Shown here: piece by piece, positions 46,030 to 54,890 of the stretch
Position numbering within the stretch: position 1 is the stretch's first letter
Layout of the letters: every line of letters starts with the position of its first letter
Origin: an uncultured Eubacteriales bacterium
GTDB lineage: Bacteria; Bacillota; Clostridia; Lachnospirales; Lachnospiraceae
Direction of reading: 5' to 3'
Assembly: GCA_900314775.1 (NCBI GenBank)
Contig: OMWM01000004.1
Span: 1 to 64,000 of the forward strand
Length of the DNA stretch: 64,000 nucleotides
Notes under the pieces: model-generated
Databases searched by the model: none
What the model was told of the DNA's origin: nothing
Seen by the model: only the letters and a program-made list of their open reading frames with translations
Made by a program: the position numbers and the translations under genes

Positions 46030-46491
46030 TCATGTATTTTCTTGATTTTTGTCTGGTTTCTTTTTCATATGCAGATATGGCAGCTCACTGATCACACTGA
46101 TGCCGAGAACGATCGCTACTGCTGCTTTCGTCGCCGACAGGCCATTTGCCGCCGCCTGATTCAGATCACCCATGATCAGATAATATGCCATCCAGTAGAC
46201 ACCTGCGCCCGGTACAAGCGGTATGATACCGCTGATCAGGAAAACCGTCACCGGACACTTCTGATAGATCGCCAGACATCTGGCCAGTGCCGTCACGGCC
46301 GCTGCCGCCGCCATCGTGGAGGTACCGACCCCCAGATGCAAAGCCTCCTGCAGAAACAGCATCAGCACCCAGCCTACACCGCCGGTCAGCGCACAAAGCG
46401 GATAATATCTGCCGGGCGTGCCGTACAGAAGCGCAAAGGCAGCCGTGCCGAAAAACGCCGCGATTCCCTGTATGATAAGTCCGTGAATCAT
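46030..46491 (-). CDS. Threonine/serine exporter, second subunit (ThrE_2, DUF3815)
   Basis: A 153-residue membrane protein with about four or five helices (FFGTAAFALLYG, GGVGWVLMLFLQEA, VTVFLISGIIPLVPGAGVYW). The SGIIPLVPG segment is typical of the ThrE fold and is repeated in the partner gene. It overlaps the partner by four bases (ATGA). GGAGG precedes its ATG. Together the two would rebuild a single-chain ThrE exporter. Confidence 0.88.
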   Translation of the reverse strand: MIHGLIIQGIAAFFGTAAFALLYGTPGRYYPLCALTGGVGWVLMLFLQEALHLGVGTSTMAAAAAVTALARCLAIYQKCPVTVFLISGIIPLVPGAGVYWMAYYLIMGDLNQAAANGLSATKAAVAIVLGISVISELPYLHMKKKPDKNQENT

Positions 46492-47282
46492 AGCGCACCT
46501 CCGCTCACGCGATAATAGGCGGTCAGCACAAAGCCTACGCCGATCGCAATGCACATGAATACCAGCAAGGCGTCCAGCAGCCGAACAATGCCCGCCAGAT
46601 AGTCACCGGAAGCAATGTCGCGGATGCCGTTCGTAAACGGAACACCGGGCACGAGCGGTATCACCGCACCGATGATAATATGGCTCAGCGAATCGCCGAT
46701 GCCCATCGAATACAGCAGCAGCGAGAAACAGGCTGCCGCCGCGCCGCCGGTCAGATGCCCCAGAATTCTCGAAAGATGCGGCATGCAGATATAGAGCCAG
46801 ATTATCCACAGCAGCAGGCCGGTGATGCCGGATGCCACGCAGTCACGGGCAGAGCCGCCGAACATATAGCAGAACCCGGCACTGCCGATACCGGCCGCCA
46901 GAATCTGCAGCCAGTGCCGTTTGCCGGGCATCTGACGGATCCGGATGATCTCCGCCTGCACTTCCTCCAGAGACAGATCCTTCTTCTCGATATCTCTGGA
47001 GAGCTGATTGACGGCAACAACGCGGCTCAGATCCGCCCTGTTGACGGGAATATGGCGCACACGGGCAAACCCCGGATCCATCCGGCAGCTGCCCGTGGTA
47101 AATATGCCATTGCTTAATATGAAAAAACTTCCATCGACACCGTAATGCCGGCAGATGCGGTCCATCGTATCCTCCACCCGCGCCAGTTCCGCGCCGTTTT
47201 CAAGAAGAATATTGCCCGCATCCATAGCCGTATCGAGCACTTCGTGCTCAAATGATTCCGGCTGCTGCCTGATCTCACGCAT
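46488..47282 (-). CDS. Threonine/serine exporter, first subunit (ThrE, DUF1212)
   Basis: A 264-residue protein: N-terminal cytosolic domain (about 1-115, DAGNILLENGAELARVEDTMDR, FTTGSCRMD) followed by five membrane helices containing IIGAVIPLVPGVPFTNGIRD. Exports threonine and serine using the proton gradient in the characterised relatives. GAGG lies eight bases before the ATG. It follows the esterase-like gene by 14 bases. Confidence 0.9.
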   Translation of the reverse strand: MREIRQQPESFEHEVLDTAMDAGNILLENGAELARVEDTMDRICRHYGVDGSFFILSNGIFTTGSCRMDPGFARVRHIPVNRADLSRVVAVNQLSRDIEKKDLSLEEVQAEIIRIRQMPGKRHWLQILAAGIGSAGFCYMFGGSARDCVASGITGLLLWIIWLYICMPHLSRILGHLTGGAAAACFSLLLYSMGIGDSLSHIIIGAVIPLVPGVPFTNGIRDIASGDYLAGIVRLLDALLVFMCIAIGVGFVLTAYYRVSGGAL

Positions 47283-47296
47283 GATGTTATCCTCTG

Positions 47297-48787
47297 TCAG
47301 AAACCAAGACTGAGTTTTCCGTTATCCTCAAGATATAATTTTTCCCTGCCGCCGAGCGGATGCTCTGTCATCCGGCCGCTGCCGCCGATCAGCATGGTCG
47401 GCTGCCTGTCCGGATCATATGGCGTCCAGTCCTCAGACGGCACACCGGTGCGCGCAAAAGCGCCCCAGTACCGGCGCAGCTGCTGTCCGATCTTCTCCGA
47501 CTCCTCGTCTTCCTGCGGGTCAATGCGGATGCCGTTCATCACGGCCGCATTGCCGAAAAGAAGCGGCAGCTCCGACGAAGCCATCGCACCGTATTTCTTC
47601 TTCGCCAGCGCCTTCGGCACGTAATCCAGGCGGTATACATAGGTGCCGCTGCCGCCGCGGACATTGGCATCCGCCATCAGCAGTGACGGCACAGCGTACT
47701 GCCGCTCCGTCAGAATCTGTGAATACGCGCTCTTTGACGGAAAGCCCGGTGTCTGCCCGGCGACCGTCTCCCGCACCGACTCGCTCTGATACGGCATGAC
47801 CGGTTTCAGGAAGCGGCGCGACTTGTACATGATGCCAAGCCGGATCTGTCCGAACAGCTGGTCCGCGGCGTCCTTGTTCCAGCCGATCAGCAGCTGCTTG
47901 CCGGATCCGCTCAGGTCGGCCCTGATCGGGTATTCCTTCAGATAGTCACCGTCCACGACCGGACCGTAGAAGCAGTCAATCTGATGGAGATTGAACTCGC
48001 TGTTCAGGCGGCCGTTCAGCCGCATCAGCGACTCCGACGTCGCCGCCACCAGTACATCTTCCGTCGGATTCATATTGCCATCGAGCCAGATCAGGCCGCG
48101 GTGTTTAGCCTCACCGAGATCGGTATAGCCCATCATGCCGCCGTCCTGGCAGATAATGCGGGCAAAATACGGCTGCGCCTCATCGATCTGCAGAAGCGCC
48201 AGTGCGAGCGCACCGCCGCTGCCCTCGCCGAATACCGTAACCTTATCCGGCGCGCCGCCGAAACAGGCGATATTCTCGTGCACCCAGCGGAGCGCGGACA
48301 CGATATCACGCAGGCCGTTGTTGTTGGTATAGCCGTCTATGATCTGCGAAAAATCAAGGAATCCGCAGACATTTGTCCGGAAATTCACGCCGACGATGAT
48401 ACACCCTGTATCCTTGCAGAGCGTCTTCATATCATAGAGCATGTCATCTCCGTAGGCATATTTCGTATCGATGCCGTCATCCAGATAACTGCCGCCATGC
48501 AGCCACACCATGACCGGTATATCCTCACCGGCATCGGCCGGCACCCATACGTTCACACGCAGGCTGTCCTCTCCCTTGAATTTCTCATCAAAAGGATCAG
48601 AAATCGTGCCTTTGTGCCATTTTGTGCAGTCCAATGTATCGAACCACATATCGGGGTCGCGCGGCGGTGTGAAACGCCGGCGCCCTGTTGTCGCTTTCCC
48701 GTAAGGAATACCGAGAAAACGGATGAAGCCGTCCTTCTCTTCTCCGAGAATCCGGCCGTTATTTGTCTGAATTTCCAAATTGATCAC
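47297..48787 (-). CDS. Type-B carboxylesterase-fold protein lacking all three catalytic residues
   Basis: 496 residues with the complete alpha/beta-hydrolase outline of type-B carboxylesterases: FLGIPYGKATTGRRRFTPP, oxyanion strand VMVWLHGGSYL, GLRDIVSALRWVHENIACFG and GPVVDGDYL. The nucleophile elbow G-E-S-A-G-G reads G-E-G-S-G-G (Ser to Gly at 189), the acid in N-x-D-E-G reads N-K-D-A-A (Glu to Ala at 307), and the histidine in A-x-H-x-x-E-L-P reads A-M-A-S-S-E-L-P (His to Ala at 403). Hydrolysis by the usual mechanism is impossible. The frame is intact, so the protein may bind a ligand or partner. Start GTG 48787; TTG 48778 has a better ribosome site (AGGTG). It follows the dioxygenase gene by 12 bases. 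Confidence 0.85.
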   Translation of the reverse strand: MINLEIQTNNGRILGEEKDGFIRFLGIPYGKATTGRRRFTPPRDPDMWFDTLDCTKWHKGTISDPFDEKFKGEDSLRVNVWVPADAGEDIPVMVWLHGGSYLDDGIDTKYAYGDDMLYDMKTLCKDTGCIIVGVNFRTNVCGFLDFSQIIDGYTNNNGLRDIVSALRWVHENIACFGGAPDKVTVFGEGSGGALALALLQIDEAQPYFARIICQDGGMMGYTDLGEAKHRGLIWLDGNMNPTEDVLVAATSESLMRLNGRLNSEFNLHQIDCFYGPVVDGDYLKEYPIRADLSGSGKQLLIGWNKDAADQLFGQIRLGIMYKSRRFLKPVMPYQSESVRETVAGQTPGFPSKSAYSQILTERQYAVPSLLMADANVRGGSGTYVYRLDYVPKALAKKKYGAMASSELPLLFGNAAVMNGIRIDPQEDEESEKIGQQLRRYWGAFARTGVPSEDWTPYDPDRQPTMLIGGSGRMTEHPLGGREKLYLEDNGKLSLGF

Positions 48788-48799
48788 CTGATATCAGAA

Positions 48800-49582
48800 T
48801 TACTGAAATTCGCCCCAGATATAGGACGTCATGGACGTTGCGCGGTATTCGCAGTAGTTGTTGAATACCGTTACCTTATTATCCGGAAAAGCGGCGCCCA
48901 TCGCAATCAGCAGCGGATTGAAATGATCCGTCGACGGTACGGCAAGTGCCGCGTCCGGGTCCTTCGCATACTGCATCACCTTATTGCTGTCACCGGCCTC
49001 GACGGCTTTGCGGATATTGTCATCAAAGCGCTGTGCCCAGTCAAACGCCCCTTCCGTGTAATAATCATTTTTAACAAGGTTGTGCACCACATTGCCGCTC
49101 GCGAGAATCAGTACGTTCTCGCTGCGAAGCGGACGCAGCCTGGAGCCGAGCGCGTAGAGCGCATCCGGCGCAGCATCCACATCCGTGCTCATCATGACAA
49201 CCGGCACGTCTGCGTCCGGGTACATATTGTACAGTACCGACCAGATGGCACTGTCCATGCCCCAGGTATTGCCGGCCTGCGCACTGTCGCCGAGCAGCTG
49301 CAGCACTTCCTTAGCCAGTGCCGGACTGCCCTTCGGCGCATATTCCAGATCGCTCAGGTCCTGCGGATAGCCGTACATATCGTTGATCTTACGGTTGTCA
49401 TCCAGTGTCCTCACAAATGTTCCCAGCGTCTGCCAGTGTGAAGAGACAGCCAGAACCGCGTCCGGCTTCGGGATCTTGCGGCCCAGCAGCTTCCAGCTGG
49501 CATTCGCCCTGTTGTCACCTTTCGCGTTTAACGGCGTGCCGTGTCCAGCGAAGATGACCGGCATTCTTCTGTCTTCACTCAT
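48800..49582 (-). CDS. LigB-type extradiol dioxygenase (YgiD/4,5-DOPA dioxygenase family)
   Basis: A 260-residue class III extradiol dioxygenase family protein. The metal-binding histidines are in place: FAGHGTPLNA, VSSHWQ, GNVVHNL and STDHFNPLL. Relatives open catechol-type rings with oxygen; in an anaerobe the natural reaction may differ. It overlaps the upstream MBL gene by eight bases, with AGGAG at the right distance inside that overlap. Confidence 0.9.
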   Translation of the reverse strand: MSEDRRMPVIFAGHGTPLNAKGDNRANASWKLLGRKIPKPDAVLAVSSHWQTLGTFVRTLDDNRKINDMYGYPQDLSDLEYAPKGSPALAKEVLQLLGDSAQAGNTWGMDSAIWSVLYNMYPDADVPVVMMSTDVDAAPDALYALGSRLRPLRSENVLILASGNVVHNLVKNDYYTEGAFDWAQRFDDNIRKAVEAGDSNKVMQYAKDPDAALAVPSTDHFNPLLIAMGAAFPDNKVTVFNNYCEYRATSMTSYIWGEFQ

Positions 49583-50477
49583 TGTCTTTTCTCCTGTACC
49601 AGATCATATTGTCTTCCACCCAGCATTCCGCCAGTCCGTGCTCTCTGAAATAGTTCAGATATACCTGCACCGAAAGTTCCAGGTACGCGAGGAAAAATAT
49701 CTCGTGCGAATCGATGCCGAACGTCCGGCAGATTCTGGCCGTCAGCATATTCGCCGTCATCTTCTCCTCCAGCATCAGCAGATACCGGTTCAGAAGCGTT
49801 CTGATCTTTCTCTCTGTTTTGTCTATCTCCGGAATCAGATCCGTATAGACGCCCTCATGCGCCGCGATATAGATATCCGCCCTCTCCCGCCGCAGTACGT
49901 TAAGGGAATCGAAATAGGCCTGCATATGCACCGCATACGGGAATTTCGCATGCTCCAGCGTGCGTGCGGTAATCAGCGCATCGCCGGCATACAGCACATT
50001 ATCCGGTGTCCGGATACAGATATGATCGACGCTGTGCCCGGGCGTATGGATAATGCCGAAAGGGACACCGCAGATTTCAACGCGTGTCTCTTCCGGCAGA
50101 ATAATCCGGTCCGTCACACATTCCAGATCCCGCCGCAGAATATCGCTGTTGACATCCTGAAAGCTCTGGTGGATGTTCTGAAACATGATGCCCGTCTTCG
50201 AAGCAATCGTGCCGGCCTCTCCCAGCGGGAGGGCGATCCTGGCGCCGTATTTCTCCCGCAGGAACCGGTTATTGCCGACATGATCGATGTGCGCATGCGT
50301 ACTCAGCACGGCCGCCGGCACCAGCTGCTCTCTCTGCAGCAGCTCCTCCAGCTCCGTGCGCTGGTCCGCCTGACCGGAATCCAGCAGAATGATACGATGT
50401 GCATCCAGCCGGTAAAACGGAATCAGCTCCCAGCTTTTTATCATCCAGGTATTTCCCTTTACCTGACTAATCTCCAT
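49575..50477 (-). CDS. Metallo-beta-lactamase-fold hydrolase
   Basis: A 300-residue MBL protein with the metal motif STHAHIDHVGN (about 60-70), a second ligand in HTPGHSVDHI, YAGDALI and the late AAHEGVY. The C-terminal ~80 residues form a helical region. Relatives include glyoxalase II-like thioesterases and other small-ester hydrolases; the substrate is unknown. It sits between the PfkB kinase and the dioxygenase. Confidence 0.88.
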   Translation of the reverse strand: MEISQVKGNTWMIKSWELIPFYRLDAHRIILLDSGQADQRTELEELLQREQLVPAAVLSTHAHIDHVGNNRFLREKYGARIALPLGEAGTIASKTGIMFQNIHQSFQDVNSDILRRDLECVTDRIILPEETRVEICGVPFGIIHTPGHSVDHICIRTPDNVLYAGDALITARTLEHAKFPYAVHMQAYFDSLNVLRRERADIYIAAHEGVYTDLIPEIDKTERKIRTLLNRYLLMLEEKMTANMLTARICRTFGIDSHEIFFLAYLELSVQVYLNYFREHGLAECWVEDNMIWYRRKDNE

Positions 50478-50511
50478 CTGTTATCACGTTCCGATCTTAC
50501 AGTCTTCCGGA

Positions 50512-51465
50512 TCAGCCGTTCAGGCGCTTCTCCACCATATCAAGGGTCGGCATGGACGGAATACCGCCGTAATTCTCCACGGAAATGCTTGCTGCCGCAT
50601 TGGCAAAGCGGGCAAACGAAATGGCATCGTCAAGGCTGATGTCTTCCGGCTTCTTACCGGACTGCGCAACCTGCAGCAGGAAGGAGCCCCAGAAGGAATC
50701 GCCGGCGCCCGTCGCGTCAACTGCGTTGGCCTTGAAGGCAGGCACCGCTGCGCCGCCCTCTTTCGTGCAGACATAGGCGCCTTCTTTATCAAGCGTCACC
50801 GCAACGACCTTGACGCCCTCATCAAACAGCACTTTCGCTGCCTCTGCCGGGTCCTGATGGTCTGTCATCAGAAGTGTCTCTTCATCAGAAATCTTCATGA
50901 TATCCACATATGGAATCATGCTGCGCATATGCTGCACAGCTGTCTTCTCGTCCGGCCACAGAGACGCACGGTAATTCGGGTCATAGGCAATGATGCTGCC
51001 GTGATCCTTTGCTTCCTGTACAGCCGCAAAGCATGTGCTTCTGGCCGGTTCATCCGTCAGTGCAAGCGAACCGGTCGCGAAAATCTTCGTATTGTCCAGG
51101 ATATCCCCGTTCAGCTCCTCCTTGCGGATCTGCGTGTCCGCGCCGAGCTTACGGGCGAAAGAGAACACGCGCTCGCCGTCCGGTGCCAGCTTTACGAAGG
51201 ACATGGTGGTAAAATAATTCCCGTCCATGACAAGTCCGGAAACATCCACATTGTACTTCTCCATGACTTCCTTCAGATAGGTGCCGAGCAGGTCCGTTCC
51301 GACCTTGCCGATAAATGCTGTCCGGCCGCCGAGTCTGGCTACAGCTGCTGCCACGTTGGCGTTCGCGCCGCCCGGATTGCGGGCAAATAAAGTAATGCCG
51401 TCGCGGTCGCCGAAATCCGTGAAATCAATTAAAATGTCACCAAAGGTAACAACGTCATACCCCAT
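50512..51465 (-). CDS. PfkB-family sugar kinase (fructokinase-like)
   Basis: A 317-residue ribokinase-family enzyme. The N-terminal GDILIDF and GGANANVAAAVARLGG motif, and the C-terminal DATGAGDSFWGSFL with its catalytic aspartate, are intact. The sequence fits fructokinases best (FARNPGGANAN), but other ketoses are possible. Start at ATG 51465 with CAGG eight bases upstream. It begins a new unit after the terminator of the dipeptidase. Confidence 0.9.
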   Translation of the reverse strand: MGYDVVTFGDILIDFTDFGDRDGITLFARNPGGANANVAAAVARLGGRTAFIGKVGTDLLGTYLKEVMEKYNVDVSGLVMDGNYFTTMSFVKLAPDGERVFSFARKLGADTQIRKEELNGDILDNTKIFATGSLALTDEPARSTCFAAVQEAKDHGSIIAYDPNYRASLWPDEKTAVQHMRSMIPYVDIMKISDEETLLMTDHQDPAEAAKVLFDEGVKVVAVTLDKEGAYVCTKEGGAAVPAFKANAVDATGAGDSFWGSFLLQVAQSGKKPEDISLDDAISFARFANAAASISVENYGGIPSMPTLDMVEKRLNG

Positions 51466-51502
51466 AATGCATACCTGCCTTTCCGCTGCCTGCCATGCAG
51501 GC

Positions 51503-51533
51503 AAAAAACCTCTACGCGTCTGAACGCGCGTAG
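51503..51533 (-). terminator. Terminator overlapping the end of the dipeptidase gene
   Basis: Seven-base stem CTACGCG / CGCGTAG (51512-51518 with 51527-51533) followed by AGG and T6 on the minus strand. The 5' arm is coding sequence and the TAG stop lies in the 3' arm. Confidence 0.75.
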
Positions 51534-52996
51534 GAATTTTTCATCTGATTGCTTCTTTCATAGAGGACATGGTCCAACAGCTTATCTGTCTCTTCCTGCA
51601 GCATTTCCGCCATCTCTTTATTTGCCTTTCTGCAGATTATTCTCTTCTTTTCCGAATCTGTTTCCTCTGTTAACAGTTTATCATATTCTTTGATAAAACG
51701 GTGATTTTTCGACATGACAATCTGCTGATATCGTTCAATATGTATCTGGCATTTCTTAAAAGAAGCATCTGCCATTGCCCCGATCAGGCGGCTGCTCCAG
51801 TAATACGTATCTGTCGACACTTTTCCCGCTGTGCTGCCCAGGTAAGCCGGGATTTCATCGGTATTGGCGTACAGCAGCGCCGGCGCGTTGAACACGTTTG
51901 AGCCGAAGGAAATCCACTCGAGTGCGCGGCATCCTGCCGGTGCATACGGACGGATCTGAATCAGGCCCATATGATCGGTACGGTTGACGCCGATCGAGCG
52001 ATAGGCGCCGCTCATAGAGGTGTCGCCGCATGTCCGGTACGGGTCGTACGGTGTTCCCTGGAAATGAGCGGAAAGGATGTATTTTACATCTTCTACCGTA
52101 ATCTTCCGCTCCGGCACCGCCGACCACGGAATGTTGTCGCTGTCCGGCCGGAAATCTGCATACGGGCCGTCCCACACGCAGGACGTCGGCAGAAAATAAC
52201 GCCATGCGTACCATGCACGCGGCGTGTTATATACATGGTCGGAATCATCGTGGCTGCCAAACGCCTCACGAGGGTTGAATTCCCCGTCCAGCGTCAGGTC
52301 AAGATGATTTTCCTCGATAAATGTGCGCAGATCCGCGGAACACATGAAAGATTTCCGCTCGCCGAAGGCATCGTCAAAGTCAAAATGATCGAGGCCGAAC
52401 TGATTCGGCATCACGACAACCTCATCATCCGGCACGCGGGCTGCAATCCAGTGATGGCCGCCGATCGTCTCGAGCCACCAGATCTCATCGGCGTCGGAGA
52501 AGGCAATGCCGTTCATCTCATAAGTGCCATATTCCTCCAGCAGTCCGCCAAGACGCAGCACGCCTTCCCGCGCACTGTGAATATACGGCAGCACGATCGC
52601 GACGATGTCCTCCTCGCCGATGCCGCCCGGGATCTCCGGCTGCTCTCCTTTCGCCGGCTGCAGACAAACAAGCGGATCCGCACCCAGCACCCGCGGATTG
52701 GATGTTACCGTCTCGGTCGCTGTCATGCCGACTTCCGCATCATTGACACCGCAGGCAGCCCATATTCCCTGCGTGCGCACCGCATCCGGCACGCAGGTGT
52801 AGCGCATCGGATTATCCGGCAGTTCGATCGTTACGTGGGAAATCGCCGACTGATAGGTGCGCGGCTGCTGCGCCGGCATCGTCACCTGAACCTTCTTGGC
52901 CGTATAAACGCCGGACGGGGAATCGTCGTTTCTGGCGATCATCGTCGAGCCGTCATAGCTGGCTCCTTTTCCCACAAGAATTGTTGTACAAGGCAT
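51512..52996 (-). CDS. C69-family dipeptidase (PepD-like)
   Basis: A 494-residue Ntn hydrolase. Met-Pro-Cys start: Cys3 in CTTILVGKGASYDGSTMIARNDD is the family's nucleophile. Other segments typical of C69: GMTATETVTSNPRVLGADPL, WWLETIGGHHWIAARVPDD, VVMPNQFGLDHFDF and NRTDHMGLIQIRP. It degrades dipeptides in the cytosol. AGGAG lies eight bases before ATG 52996. Confidence 0.92.
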   Translation of the reverse strand: MPCTTILVGKGASYDGSTMIARNDDSPSGVYTAKKVQVTMPAQQPRTYQSAISHVTIELPDNPMRYTCVPDAVRTQGIWAACGVNDAEVGMTATETVTSNPRVLGADPLVCLQPAKGEQPEIPGGIGEEDIVAIVLPYIHSAREGVLRLGGLLEEYGTYEMNGIAFSDADEIWWLETIGGHHWIAARVPDDEVVVMPNQFGLDHFDFDDAFGERKSFMCSADLRTFIEENHLDLTLDGEFNPREAFGSHDDSDHVYNTPRAWYAWRYFLPTSCVWDGPYADFRPDSDNIPWSAVPERKITVEDVKYILSAHFQGTPYDPYRTCGDTSMSGAYRSIGVNRTDHMGLIQIRPYAPAGCRALEWISFGSNVFNAPALLYANTDEIPAYLGSTAGKVSTDTYYWSSRLIGAMADASFKKCQIHIERYQQIVMSKNHRFIKEYDKLLTEETDSEKKRIICRKANKEMAEMLQEETDKLLDHVLYERSNQMKNSYARSDA

Positions 52997-53015
52997 GATT
53001 TTCTCTCCTTCCATA

Positions 53016-53051
53016 TAAAAAGAACCGGGAACTGAATACGCAGTCCCCGGT
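53016..53051 (-). terminator. Terminator of thrS
   Basis: Eleven-base stem (ACCGGGGACTG / CAGTTCCCGGT on the minus strand, one G-U) followed by TCTTTTT. Confidence 0.85.
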
Positions 53052-53075
53052 CCCGGCATCATCATCGATGCATGA

Positions 53076-54848
53076 TTACATTTCTGTGATCAGTTCTTTC
53101 ATGTATTCCTTATTCATCTTTTTGCAGGCTTCGACGAACTTCTCAAGCGGTACATCATGCAGCTGCTTCTTCTGACCGCGGATTGTCAGAGAAACGGTAT
53201 TGTCTGCCGCTTCCTTGTCGCCGACAACCACGGTGTACGGATCCATGAATGTACGGAAATTCTTGATCTTCGCGTTCATATTCTTCTCGGAATAATCTAC
53301 CTCGACGCGGATGCCTGCATCACGCAGCGCTTCGACAACCTTCTGCGCATACTCGTTGTGGTTCTGGCGGATCGGAACAACGCCGACCTGATACGGAGAA
53401 AGCCAGAACGGGAATGCACCCTTGTAGTTCTCGATCAGGATGCCGATGAATCGCTCCATGGAGCCGAAAATTGCTCTGTGGATCATAACCGGCTGTTTTA
53501 CGCTGCCGTCCTGCGCCGCGTACTTCATCTCGAAGTTGAGCGGCAGCTGGAAGTCGAGCTGAATGGTGCCCATCTGCCATTCACGGCCGAGCGCATCCTT
53601 CATCTGCAGGTCGATCTTCGGGCCGTAGAACGCGCCGTCGCCTTCGTTGATCTCATAATTGCCTGCGCCGTACTTGCTGTCGAGGATCTCCTTGAGTTCC
53701 TTTTCTGCCTTGTTCCAGACGTTGATGTCACCCATATAGTCATCCGGTCTGGTGGAAAGCTCAGCGCGGTAGGAAAGTCCGAATGTGCCGTAGATCTCGC
53801 TTGCGATATCCATGATATCGGAGATCTCGCTTGCGATCTGATCCTCGGAAACGAGGATGTGCGCGTCATCCTGATGGAATTCCTGTACACGGAAAAGACC
53901 GTTGAGCTCGCCGGATTTCTCTTTTCTGTGAATGACATCGACCTGAGAAATACGGAACGGCAGATCTCTGTAGGAACGCAGGTCGTTTTTATAAACCATG
54001 ATGGCGTTCGGGCAGTTCATCGGCTTAGCCGCATAGTAGTCGCTCTCATCTTCCTTTACACCAGGAATGATGAACATGTTTTCTTTATAATGACCCCAGT
54101 GGCCGGATGTCTTCCAGAGTTTCTGGTTGTTGATAACCGGTGCGGAAATCTCCTGATAGCCGTGGCGATCGTGAATCTTTCTCCAGAAATCGAGGAGAGC
54201 ATTGTAGGTTCTCCATCCTCTCGGCAGCCAGTACGGCATGCCCGGTGCAGTGTCGACAAACATAAACATCTGCAGCTGCGGTCCGAGTTTCTTGTGGTCG
54301 CGCTCCTGTGCTTCTCTTACAAAGGCAAGGTGCTCTTTGAGTGCCTTCTTGTCCGGAAAAGCGTAAACATAGATACGCTGCAGCTGGTCATTGTGCTCGT
54401 CGCCTCTCCAGTAGGAGCCGGAAGCTGATTTGATCTGGAAGGCTGTACCGAGCAGTTCCGCGGAGTTGTCAACGTGCGGTCCGCGGCAGAGATCGATGTA
54501 GTCATCGCCTGTGCTGTAGGTTGTGATGAGCTCGCCTTCCGGCAGATCTTTGATCAGTTCTGTCTTGTATTTCTGATCCTTGAAGATCTCAAGAGCCTCT
54601 TCCTTGCTGACCTCTTTGCGGGTCCATGGCTCTTTTCTCTTCAGAATTTCATGCATCTTATCTTCAATCGGCTTGAAATCATCCTGTGTCAGCGGACGCG
54701 GCAGCATGAAATCATAATAAAAGCCGTCTGCGATCTGCGGTCCGATTGCGTACTGTACATTCTCCTTGCCGAAAATTTCGATAACGGCCTTGGCGAGAAT
54801 GTGAGAGAGTGAATGGCGATAAACCTTTAAAAACTCTTCTCTTTCCAT
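53076..54848 (-). CDS. thrS: Threonyl-tRNA synthetase without TGS domain
   Basis: Charges tRNA-Thr. The 590-residue protein starts directly with the editing domain (HSLSHILAKAV, later CRGPHVDN) and lacks the ~60-residue N-terminal TGS domain found in longer ThrRS. The class II core has FRISQVDVIHRKEKSGELNG, the zinc-site cysteine in AAKPMNCPNAIM and motif 3 (HRAIFGSMERFIGILIENY), followed by the anticodon-binding domain (VGVVPIRQNHNEYA). AAGGAGG lies eight bases before ATG 54848. An upstream extension to 55022 runs into repeats and is rejected. Expression is controlled by the T-box at 55634-55867. Confidence 0.96.
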   Translation of the reverse strand: MEREEFLKVYRHSLSHILAKAVIEIFGKENVQYAIGPQIADGFYYDFMLPRPLTQDDFKPIEDKMHEILKRKEPWTRKEVSKEEALEIFKDQKYKTELIKDLPEGELITTYSTGDDYIDLCRGPHVDNSAELLGTAFQIKSASGSYWRGDEHNDQLQRIYVYAFPDKKALKEHLAFVREAQERDHKKLGPQLQMFMFVDTAPGMPYWLPRGWRTYNALLDFWRKIHDRHGYQEISAPVINNQKLWKTSGHWGHYKENMFIIPGVKEDESDYYAAKPMNCPNAIMVYKNDLRSYRDLPFRISQVDVIHRKEKSGELNGLFRVQEFHQDDAHILVSEDQIASEISDIMDIASEIYGTFGLSYRAELSTRPDDYMGDINVWNKAEKELKEILDSKYGAGNYEINEGDGAFYGPKIDLQMKDALGREWQMGTIQLDFQLPLNFEMKYAAQDGSVKQPVMIHRAIFGSMERFIGILIENYKGAFPFWLSPYQVGVVPIRQNHNEYAQKVVEALRDAGIRVEVDYSEKNMNAKIKNFRTFMDPYTVVVGDKEAADNTVSLTIRGQKKQLHDVPLEKFVEACKKMNKEYMKELITEM

Positions 54849-54890
54849 TTTGTGTGCCTCCTTGGTTAAACCGGGATTCTTTTTGTCATT

